The notes below the pieces were generated by a model that saw only the letters and a list, made by a program, of their open reading frames with translations, was not told where the DNA came from and ran no database searches. Both the position numbers and the translations under genes were made by a program. DNA of 25,000 nucleotides. Origin: Mesostigma viride (taxonomy: Eukaryota; Streptophyta; Mesostigmatophyceae; Mesostigmatales; Mesostigmataceae). This document shows, piece by piece, positions 17,611 to 25,000 of this stretch; the stretch's first letter is position 1, and each line of letters starts with the position of its first letter. The stretch is taken from positions 40,001-65,000 of the forward strand of contig RPFO01002300.1 of the NCBI GenBank assembly GCA_009746045.1, given 5' to 3'.

Positions 17611-17715
17611 ATTAAATTAAATTAAATTAAATTAAATTAAATTAAATTAAACTGGAACATATATCCGTTGGGAGTACATGTAGCACATATCCCTGAGAGG
17701 GGGCATATGGCTTTT
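17611..17715 (-). mobile_element. LINE 3'-terminal fragment with eight ATTAA (TTAAT) tail units
   Basis: Read on the minus strand: CATATGCCCCCTCTCAGGGA, TATGTGCTACATGTACTCCC, AACGGATATATGTTCCAG, then (TTTAA)n. The tail covers plus-strand 17611-17651, eight uninterrupted 5-bp units. The module is a close relative of 20600-20700 on the plus strand. Upstream ORF2 sequence is not recognisable beyond 17715, so the copy is strongly truncated. Confidence 0.65.
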
Positions 17716-18392
17716 AACCCTTAGTCCGCTGACCCATTTTTGGCACTTTCATACCCCTGAAAATGAAAAAAATCATAACTCACAGGCCACAACTACAAAT
17801 ACCCCCAACCAAGATGCTAGGAGTATCTACACTTCAAGGGCTTTCAGAATGTGCAATAATACCTTGGCTTTATCAAAGCATTGGGATGATAGCTCTACTC
17901 AAAGTTGGCCAAAAGACGATCTTTTTTCCCCAAGGAAAAGTCTACCCCCCCCTAACTTCCCAGGTAGGGTAGGGAATCTAAACATCAACATTGGACAACT
18001 TAGTTGGATAGTCCAATGGTGGTTTCCTTGGGTCAGACCACCCGGATAACCCATTAGGCCTATATATAAGGTGCTCATGTTAAATACTAGCTAAAACCTC
18101 CATCAGCGTCATCACAGGTGGCAACCTAGGAATATCCATCAACTAGGGCTGCGCTTGTCAGAATGACCTGAACATTTGGGGCTGCATGTCCCCCAATCTC
18201 TAGTATTTGGGAATATATGATTTGGCAGTATTCCATGTGTGTATGATTTGATATTTTTTTTTTTGTGGAAAAAGTACCCTTTTTGCGGGAGAATCCATCA
18301 ATGTGTCTAAACATGATGATTCTGTGCTCAAAATTAGGCAGACTTTCTCAAAAGTCAGGGAACTATATGGGAATATGTGATTTGGTCCCAAT
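17716..18392. other. No recognisable gene
   Basis: AT-richer than the flanks, with only short frames. A T-run at about 18247-18259 is followed by GTGGAAAAAGTACCC. Not assignable from sequence alone; it may be an older mobile element. Confidence 0.35.
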
Positions 18393-18584
18393 ATTCTGAT
18401 CAGGCACTCCGCAAAGGTGAAAACCATTTGCGTTCAGTGCCGGGCCGCGGAAAACGCGGAAAAACGCGATCTGCAAATGAATCCGACCGGAATCGAACTG
18501 GGGACCAGTCTCGCAGTCTTGGTCAACTTTCGCTGACTATAGGACGGGTCGACGTCTCCGGTTACCATGGCATCGCCAACTTAC
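18393..18584 (-). mobile_element. tRNA-derived SINE-like repeat, copy 1
   Basis: On the minus strand the head reads GGACC-type tRNA arm sequence: CCCCAGTTCGATTCCGGTC contains a pol III B box (AGTTCGATTCC, 18499-18489). TATAGTCAGCGAAAGTTG upstream resembles an A box, and GTCA/TGAC can pair as a D stem. The body follows (GCAGATCGCGTTTTTCCGCG) and ends in the hairpin-like GTTTTCACCTTTGCGGAGTG. The same 180-190 bp sequence recurs at 20101-20280 in the same orientation, so it is dispersed. It is not a functional tRNA: the cloverleaf does not close. Confidence 0.5.
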
Positions 18585-18779
18585 ACCTACAGTCATCCGC
18601 AAAAGTTCTCCTTTCCGGGGAGTGATGCAAGCCTTTCGGATTTGGTACTAGATAAATAAATCACTCGAGATCTGTGTGTAGGAGTACCCAATATGTTTGC
18701 CCATGCACGGCCCTAGGGAAAATGTGACTAAAATAGCGTCTTTTTCTGTTTTTAGCGCGTTACCGATATATGGTGGGGG

Positions 18780-19540
18780 CTAGTACCCCCCCCAAGTGGC
18801 TGGAATTTTTTTTATATTCATATTTATGGTCCCCAATCATCATCGTCCTCACGGTGCTCACGTATGGCGCCGAGGCGTGGACACTCACACCCACACTGGC
18901 AGCTAGGCTAGACGGCACAGTTTACAGGATGCTCCGACAGGTCCTGAACGTAGGGTTTTCCAAGCGCCCGTCATCAGAGTCTTTGTATCAGGGCATGCCT
19001 CGTATTTCGGACGAGATTCGACTGCGTAGGATAGCATTTGTAGGACACCTTGCTCGCACCAGCCAGGTCGACACCGCCCTTGGTCTGGCAGGCCCCCAGC
19101 GGCTTGGCCAGCCAGGGCGGCATATTCTGACCTCGCCTGGCCCCAAGGGCATTCCCAAAAGGGTAGGGAAACATGTCACGAACTACACCCAGATCAGAAT
19201 ACACCCAGATGTTGCTGGATGACCTGCTGGTCCCAGCCCAGTTTGAATACCGCATCCACTCTCTCTCCCTTCTTTGGACTGCCATGCAGAACAAGACGCG
19301 GTGGCAGAAGATTGTCAAGGCTCACACGCCCGACCCTGTGGGCATGAGCCACCTCCCCCCAAGAGGAGGAGGCGTTTTGATGAGTAGGGTAGTTAGGATT
19401 TTTCTAGACTAGATAGATTAGCGCGTTAGGTTAGTTAGATTACGCGGCTCCCTCCACTCCACCATCCATCAAGGAATATGTGCTACATGATCTCCCAACG
19501 GAGGCATGTTATATATAATTTAATTTAATTAAATTTAATC
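18780..19540 (+). mobile_element. LINE 3' half: ORF2 C-terminal domain, 3' UTR and tail
   Basis: From about 18840 the plus strand reads LTYGAEAWTLTPTLAARLDG, YRMLRQVLNVGFSKRP, LYQGMPRISDEIRLRRIAFV, GHLARTSQVDTALGLAG and QRLGQPGRHILTSPGPKG. This is the typical end of LINE ORF2 after the reverse transcriptase. A 16-bp tandem duplication (19185-19200) shifts the frame; the sequence then resumes in another frame as MLLDDLLVPAQFEYRIHSLS, LLWTAMQNKTRWQKIVKAHT, DPVG. The 3' UTR (GTAGTTAGGATTTTTCTAGA to CTCCCAACGGAG) matches 2580-2710 closely. The tail of ATTTA-type units is at 19517-19540. The 5' part including the catalytic domain is absent, so the copy is dead. Confidence 0.8.
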
Positions 19541-19573
19541 ATCATTGGATTTTTAGCACATGCATAGGTATTA

Positions 19574-20052
19574 TTGCAGGGGCTTGACCTCCGCGAGGAG
19601 GCCGAGCTCGCCAAGCGCAGCCTAAACGTCATTGTCAAGAACCTCAAGATGGAGGAAGGTGAGAATTCCGAGAAGCTTGCGCGTGCTTTTGAGAAAGAAA
19701 TCCTTGATCGCATGGGCCTTACTGGTGAGATCCTTACCTGGTCGCCCACCGCCTTCCCCGCGCGCGGGGTAAGGCAGGGGCGCCCCCACTCCTTCTCACC
19801 TTTAAGACCCCGGCGGACAAGATTTCTTTTCTCAGACGCCGCAAGCGGCTCGAGAAGACTCTCTTCACCCTTGACGACGACTTGACCCTGGCGCAGCAAC
19901 AACGGCGACGGGAGCTATGGCCGACCTACCTCCAGCTCCGGCAGACCAAGGCGGGCCAGCCGGTGTACTACAAGGGGGCGGCCATCTACGTCGGCCACAA
20001 GCCCTGGCAGGCGACCCCCGCGGCCCCAGCGACTCCAGACGCCCCAGCTTAG
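19574..20052 (+). pseudogene. LINE ORF1 C-terminal (RRM and C-terminal domain) fragment
   Basis: On the plus strand, EEAELAKRSLNVIVKNLKME, then SEKLARAFEKEILDRMGLTG, followed after a frameshift near 19765 by APPLLLTFKTPADKISFLRR, LEKTLFTLDDDLTLAQQQRR, RELWPTYLQLRQ and PVYYKGAAIYVGHKPWQ, to a TAG at 20050-20052. This is the RRM plus C-terminal domain layout of L1-type ORF1 proteins. It parallels 200-1 on the minus strand (ECRVVLRRFP, LMGLVGEVELRGC, PPVLLTFL). Apart from the single frameshift it is well preserved. The N-terminal coiled coil is missing, and the fragment begins about 33 bp after the tail of the LINE at 19540. Confidence 0.75.
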
Positions 20053-20100
20053 GGGAATACAGCTGTAGTAGTGTAGCATAGATAGACCGTGGCCATGTAC

Positions 20101-20280
20101 ATTCTGATCAGGCACTCCGCAAAGGTGAAAACCTTTGCGTTCAGTGCCGGGCCGCGGAAAACGCGGAAAACGCGATCTGCAAATGAATCCGACCGGAATC
20201 GAACTGGGGACCTCTCGCACCAATTTTGCTGACTATAGGACGGACGTCTCCGGTACGTTACCATGGCATCGCCAACTTAC
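20101..20280 (-). mobile_element. tRNA-derived SINE-like repeat, copy 2
   Basis: It is highly similar to 18393-18584 over its whole length, in the same orientation; internal deletions of a few bases distinguish it (for example in the A-to-B box spacer). The B box is at 20205-20195 and the A-box-like TATAGTCAGCAAAATTGG at 20237-20220. Both copies end at ATTCTGATCAGG on the plus strand. An 8-bp perfect stem (CGCAAAGG / CCTTTGCG) lies near the 3' end. Confidence 0.5.
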
Positions 20281-20559
20281 CCATGTACATGTACGCCTCC
20301 TAGAGGCACTATCCCAGCTAAGCCATGCGCTTTATTTAATTTAATCATGTACATGTGTGCCTATGATGAGCCACACTCCAGATGATGCCTAGCTTTATTT
20401 AGTTATGTTGTGCCCATGCAGGGAGTAACTCAGACTCTGCTGAGACGCCATGCCCTAGCTTTTGTATAGCTATGCTGATCTTCCCCCCCATGACAGTCTC
20501 CCCCTTCGCTGGGCATAGCTTGAAGATCATGGGGATGCAAGTGCCCTGGTGCACCTAGA

Positions 20560-20700
20560 GCAAGGGTCCTTTACATCCCCACCCTTGCAGGAAGTAGCTT
20601 AGGATGTATGATAGGCCATATCCCCCCTCTCAAGGGCTATGTGCTACATATACTCCCAACCGACGGAGCTAGTTATGTTACAATTCAATTCAATTCAATT
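20560..20700 (+). mobile_element. LINE 3' end with AATTC tail
   Basis: GCCATATCCCCCCTCTCAAG, TATGTGCTACATATACTCCC, AACCGACGGAGC and then CAATT-type pentamers (20682-20700). It is a sister of the minus-strand end at 17611-17715. The tail pentamer differs (AATTC rather than ATTAA). The start is uncertain: 20281-20560 may be more of the same 3' UTR, but shows no coding sequence. Confidence 0.6.
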
Positions 20701-20703
20701 AGG

Positions 20704-21990
20704 TATTAATTAATTAATTAATTAATTAGACTCGTGCTCCCGTTGGGGAGTCACGGAGCATTAACCCCGATGGATGGATGGATGGGTGCAAACAGTCCTA
20801 CCGGCTACCGGTCTAATCTATCTACATCGGCTACATACTCCATCTATCTAACAGCATTCTAACTACAACATCTATCTAGGCAGCCGCACGCTGCCCTAGG
20901 GGAGCTATCTGGCGTGCCTCCCACGGGATTGCACACGCGGGCGCTTCCCCACTGGGGGGGGCTCGTTGTCCTCTATGACCTGGGCCCACTTGGCCTTGTC
21001 CATCATCTTCTTCCAAATCACAGAGAGGCCTAGGCCCCCCATGTCCTCTACTAGCTGTTCTTTGAAGGTGCGGGCCTTGCGGCGTCTAACATCACTGGGC
21101 CCAGCCCACGTCAGGCCGGAGGTGCCGGCCAGGCTGGGCTGGTCGCAGTCCTGCGGGGGGGCCACGTGAGGTGTCTACCTGGTTGGTGCGAGCTTGTACA
21201 GCATCGTGCGAAAACTGTGTTGCCAGGCCGCTGGAGGTGGTTGCGACGATGTCCAGCAGAAGGCGGTTGCAGATGTCCCGGAAGAGCAGCATAACACCTG
21301 CGTCCTCGAATTCGGCTGCAAGTTTTACAACTGCGGCCGGAATCTCGTCAGAGCCGGTGGCTGCGTCATAACGCAGGCGCTGGACCGCCTCCGTGACCTC
21401 GCGAGAGGTGAAAGGAGGCATGTCAGACGGGTCGCCAAGTGGGCCGACCAGCGGGGGGACTAGGTAGTCCGCCGCTGACCTAGGCGGGGCAGGGGGCCCA
21501 GCGGGGCCGGCCAGGGCGGCCGGGCGGGCGGCGGCGGCTGCATAGGTATGGTTTCCAGAAAAGTGCCCTTTAGGGGTGTCCCCTCCCCTGAAGAGGCGGC
21601 CCTGGTGGGAAAGCTGCTTGCACAGTTCAAGAAGCGAGGCGTGCGATCCGAAAAACACTCGCAGGCCAGGATGCGATCGTGGGTGAGCTTGTCGAAAAAG
21701 CCGGGCTGGCTGGCGTCAAAGTCGAACTCGTCCCAGGTCGGCTCGCCAGGGCGACTGCGCTTGGGCTCAGGCGACGCTGCGGGCGAGGTGAGCCCGGGGG
21801 GCTGGGCGACCGCGGCTAGAGCTTGGATAGTGGCGCCGAGGCCTTCTGGGCTGGTGGGCGAAGCTGCAGCCGGAGCTGCAGACATATTTTCAGGGCCAAG
21901 CGCAGCCCACAACGGTCTGAAAGTGCCAAAAAGCAGCCTTATAACTCCTGTACGATGCAAATATAGTCGAAACATGCTAGATCTTGGTAG
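20704..21990 (-). pseudogene. LINE copy with both termini but internally deleted
   Basis: On the minus strand ORF1 starts at ATG 21885 (MSAAPAAASPTSPEGLGATI) and continues through AQPPGLTSPAASPEPKRSRP and WDEFDFDASQPGFFDKLTHD. It is then joined to ORF2 sequence from about 21460: MPPFTSREVTEAVQRLRYDA, ATGSDEIPAAVVKLAAEFED, FRDICNRLL, the region just before the reverse transcriptase core. After about 21240 it jumps to the distal part (ARTNQVDTS, PAQPGRHL) and ends at a stop at 20905-20907 after MMDKAKWAQVIEDNEPPPVG. A 3' UTR follows, with CTCCGTGACTCCCCAACGGG, and a TTAA tail at 20705-20728. So most of ORF1 and the whole catalytic core are missing while the two ends are kept. Confidence 0.7.
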
Positions 21991-22234
21991 GTAGCATGTT
22001 CAGGACACCAGTAGAAGGATTGCAACTTTCCGGACTTACCGGACCTCAGCTGACCTATTTTTGGCATGTCTATTTTTAGCAGTTTTCCAGATTTTAATAT
22101 AAACAAATACATTCTAATATGCAAATAAAGAGTTCTTGACCTGGCTGTTTGCAAGTAAATTGATACTCATGACTAATGACTGTACACAAGATCTGATGGT
22201 CATCCAATTAACCGCATTTGGTAACAAAATGCCA
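21991..22234. other. No gene; AT-rich flank
   Basis: Base composition changes sharply from GC-rich to AT-rich at about 21990, marking the 5' boundary of the LINE to the left. No coding signal. Confidence 0.4.
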
Positions 22235-22745
22235 CCAAATGCTAGCAAAAATGTGCGTTTTTTGTATTTTTCATCACATTTCATTGCAGTTTCCATACAA
22301 GATGTGCTCGGTTGAGGCTGGAAACTTGTAGGCATCTTAAACATCACTATTCCAGACATCCCACAAAAATTCAGGTCCATCATAGGGTATTTGATGTCAG
22401 TTTGCTCACAAATGTTACCAAAAATGCACGTTCTTCGTATTTTTCATCACATTCCATGGCAGTTTCCATACAAGATGTGCTCAGTTCAGGCTGGAAACTT
22501 GCATGCATCTTTGCCATCATTATTTTAGACATTCCACAAAAATTCAGAACCATCAGAGGGTATTTGATGTCAGTTTGCTCACAAATGTTAAAAATGCACG
22601 TTTTTCGTATTTTTCATCACATTTCAGTGCAGTTTCCGTACAAGATGTGCTCTGTTGAGGCTGGAAACTTGCATGCATCTTTGCCATCATTATTTTAGAC
22701 ATTCCACAAAAATTCAGGCCCATCATGTTCTATTTGGTAGAGTTA
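22235..22745. repeat. 170-173 bp tandem repeat, three copies
   Basis: The anchor GTATTTTTCATCACATT occurs at 22264, 22437 and 22607, giving periods of 173 and 170 bp. Other shared blocks are ACAAGATGTGCTC, GAGGCTGGAAACTT, CCACAAAAATTCAG and TTTGATGTCAGTTTGCTCAC. Copies 2 and 3 are closer to each other than to copy 1. The array is AT-rich and does not encode an obvious protein; its monomer size is typical of satellites, but only three copies are seen. Confidence 0.85.
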
Positions 22746-23336
22746 TCAATGCCATACCTGCCAGTTTCCATTACAAATTCTTATTCCCATGGATGCGAAA
22801 CTGCCAGGGTGGAATATCAAGGAGACAATCTCGTCAACTCAAATCAGATGACTCACTAAAACATGGAAACCATTCACGAGTGATATAAGACAACCTCCAG
22901 GAGCCATACATAAAAGTTCATTGATATAAACACTGGCTGGACACAGCTGACAATATGCACATGTGGCCATGTGGATGCTCACGCAATTTCTATTATACGG
23001 AGGAGCTTGCTGAAAATAATATTGGCAGCTGTCGCATGCATGGATAGAAAGGTCATTTTACACGTGCACCCACAGCATGCCAAGTAATGTAGCTGCAAAT
23101 TACTCAACAGGCGGAATGGCGCTGATGCGTTTGCGCGCCCTCATCTCGGTATCGCTATAGGAGGTAATGGCACCTCCCTGCACAATCTCTGCCTGACCTT
23201 GTCAGCCTTCATGCACTGTGTCAACATGGACACCCACATACCCTTGCCCTTGGCATCACAGCCAAGCTTTCGACGGTGGTTGGTGAAGCTCCTGGTGTCC
23301 TCCTTGCGCATGTGGTGCATGTGCAAGTTACTAAGT
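22746..23336. other. No recognisable gene
   Basis: Short frames only. The segment separates the 170-bp repeats from the tetranucleotide array. On the minus strand 23141-23336 is open and continues into the array, but shows no family motif. Confidence 0.4.
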
Positions 23337-24880
23337 GAGTGATCGAGTGAGTGAGTGAGTGAGTGAGTGAGTGAGTGAGTGAGTGAGTGAGTGAGTGAGT
23401 GAGTGAGTGAGTGAGTGAGTGAGTGAGTGAGTGCGTGAGTGCGTGAGTGCGTGAGAGCGTGAGTGCGTGAGTGCGAGAGTGCGAGAGTGCGTGAGTGAGT
23501 GAGTGCATGAGTGAGTGAGTGAGTGAGTGGGTGGGTGGGTGGGTGGGTGGGTGAGTGGGTGGGTGGGTGGGTTGGTGGGTGGGTGGGTGGGTGGGTGGGT
23601 GGGTGCATGGGTGGGTGGGTGGGTGGGTGGGTGGGTGGGTGGGTGGGTGGGTGGGTGGGTGGGTGGGTGGGTGGGTGGGTGGGTGGTGGGTGGGTGGGTG
23701 GGTGGGTGGGTGGGTGGGTGGGTGGGTGGGTGGGTGCGTGGGTGGGTGCGTGGGTGGGTGCGTGGGTGGGTGGGTGCGTGGGTGGGTGGGTGGGTGGGTG
23801 GGTGCGTGGGTGCGTGGGTGCGTGGGTGCGTGAGTGCGTGAGTGCGTGAGAGCGTAAGTGCGTGAGTGCGTGAGTGCGTGAGTGCGTGAGTGCGTGAGTG
23901 CGTGAGTGCGTGAGTGCGTGAGTGCGTGAGTCCGTGCGTGAGTGGGTGGGTGGGTGGGTGGGTGGGTGGGTGGGTGGGTGGGTGGGTGGGTGGGTGGGTG
24001 GGTGGGTGGGTGGGTGGGTGGGTGGGTGGGTGGGTGGGTGGGTGGGTGGGTGGGTGGGTGGGTGGGTGGGTGGGTGGCCGGGTGGGTGGGTGGGTGGGTG
24101 GGTGGGTGGGTGGGTGGGTGGGTGGGTGGGTGGGTGGGTGGGTGGGTGGGTGGGTGGGTGCGTGGGTGGGTGCGTGGGTGGGTGCGTGGGTGGGTGGGTG
24201 CGTGGGTGGGTGCGTAGGTGGGTGGGTGGGTGGGTGGGTGCGTGGGTGCGTGGGTGCGTGGGTGCGTGAGTGCGTGAGTGCGTGAGAGCGTGAGTGCGTG
24301 AGTGCGTGAGTGCGTGAGTGCGTGAGTGCGTGAGTGCGTGCGTGAGTGCGTGAGTGCGTGCGTGCGTGCGTGCGTGAGTGCGTGAGTGCGTGCGTGCGTG
24401 AGTGAGTGGGTGGGTGGGTGGGTGGGTGGGTGGGTGGGTGGGTGGGTGGGTGGGTGGGTGGGTGGGTGGTGGGTGGGTGGGTGGTGGGTGGGTGGGTGGG
24501 TGGGTGGGTGGGTGGGTGGGTGGGTGGGTGGGTGGGTGTGTGGGTGTGTGTGTGTGTGTGTGGGTGGGTGGGTGGGTGGGTGGGTGGGTGGGTGCGTGGG
24601 TGCGTGGGTGCGTGAGTGCGTGAGTGCGTGAGTGCGTGAGTGCGTGAGTGCGTGAGTGCGTGAGTGCGTGAGTGCGTGAGTGCGTGAGTGCGTGTGTGCG
24701 TGCGTGCGTGAGTGCGTGAGTGCGTGAGTGCGTGAGTGCGTGAGTGCGTGAGTGCGTGAGTGCATGAGTGCGTGAGTGCGTGAGTGCGTGAGTGCGTGAG
24801 TGCGTGAGTGCGTGAGTGCGTGAGTGCGTGAGTGCGTGAGTGCGTGAGTGCGTGAGTGCGTGAGTGCGTGAGTGCGTGAG

Positions 24881-24924
<44 letters not shown>

Positions 24925-25000
24925 TAAGTGCGTGAGTGCGTGCGTGCGTGAGTGAGTGGGTGGGTGGGTGGGTGGGTGGGTGGGTGGGTGGGTGGGTGCG
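23337..25000. repeat. GTGN tetranucleotide array with higher-order blocks, continues past window end
   Basis: The plus strand is almost purely GTGN, with the fourth base A, G, C or rarely T. Order: GTGA block (23337-23430), GTGC/GTGA mixed (23430-23525), GTGG block (23525-23735), GTGG/GTGC mixed (to about 23830), GTGC-GTGA dinucleosome-like alternation (to about 23940). The cycle then restarts at 23941, 24406 and 24957. The 4-bp register is broken only rarely (for example GTGGTGGG at 23685, 24468 and 24482). Frames on both strands stay open for hundreds of codons (His/Pro/Thr/Ser-rich), which follows from the composition and is not evidence of a protein. Confidence 0.97.

Noticed and set aside
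18485-18560. Functional tRNA gene
   Set aside because: The B box is clear, but the acceptor and T stems do not close and the same sequence is dispersed with a long body; SINE-like is the better reading.
23221-24765. Long His/Thr/Pro/Ser/Arg frame (over 500 codons) on the minus strand
   Set aside because: It is only the GTGN microsatellite read in frame; all frames are open, and there is no start context or unique sequence except a short end.

Overview
The window looks like repeat-rich nuclear DNA of a eukaryote, most likely an alga or another microbial eukaryote. Coding-like stretches are GC-rich, the best gene has spliced exons, non-LTR retrotransposon (LINE) debris lies on both strands, a tRNA-derived SINE is probably present, and very long micro- and minisatellites occur. 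The species cannot be named from the sequence; a repeat-laden green (prasinophyte-type) alga would fit but is only a guess. No bacterial operon, rRNA, intact tRNA or CRISPR array was seen.

Layout. Positions 1-1137 hold a broken LINE ORF1 (minus). 1161-2499 has no gene. From 2500 to about 7240 is a graveyard of LINE pieces: a plus-strand 3' end (2500-2738), minus-strand 3' ends (3503-3588, 5918-6474, 6950-7020), a decayed minus-strand reverse transcriptase (3989-5905) interrupted by a 0.48-kb element with 25-bp inverted ends, and a 30-bp LINE-tail insertion flanked by a 12-bp target duplication. 7241-8516 has no recognisable gene.

The one convincing host-type gene is on the minus strand: a sialidase-like (BNR/Asp-box) protein in two exons (11116 or 11139 down to 10121, and 8975-8721) joined across a phase-0 intron full of simple repeats. 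It lacks an N-terminus of its own. An ORF with a signal peptide (14927-13719, minus) lies upstream and may be its first exon. The 2.3-2.7 kb between them contains four separate minisatellites (43, 13, 7 and 39 bp).

From 15.2 to 18.4 kb are direct repeats, a pair of foldback units with Tc1/mariner-like ends, and another LINE tail. From 18.4 to 22.0 kb is a second retroelement cluster: two SINE copies, a plus-strand LINE 3' half, a LINE ORF1 C-terminal piece, and a plus/minus pair of LINEs meeting tail to tail at 20.70 kb; the minus member keeps both termini but has lost its middle. 22.2-22.75 kb carries three copies of a 170-173 bp tandem repeat. From 23.34 kb to the window edge is a 1.66-kb GTGN tetranucleotide array with block-level higher-order structure.

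Apart from the possible secreted sialidase-like gene, no genes appear to work together; most content is self-replicating DNA and its decay products.
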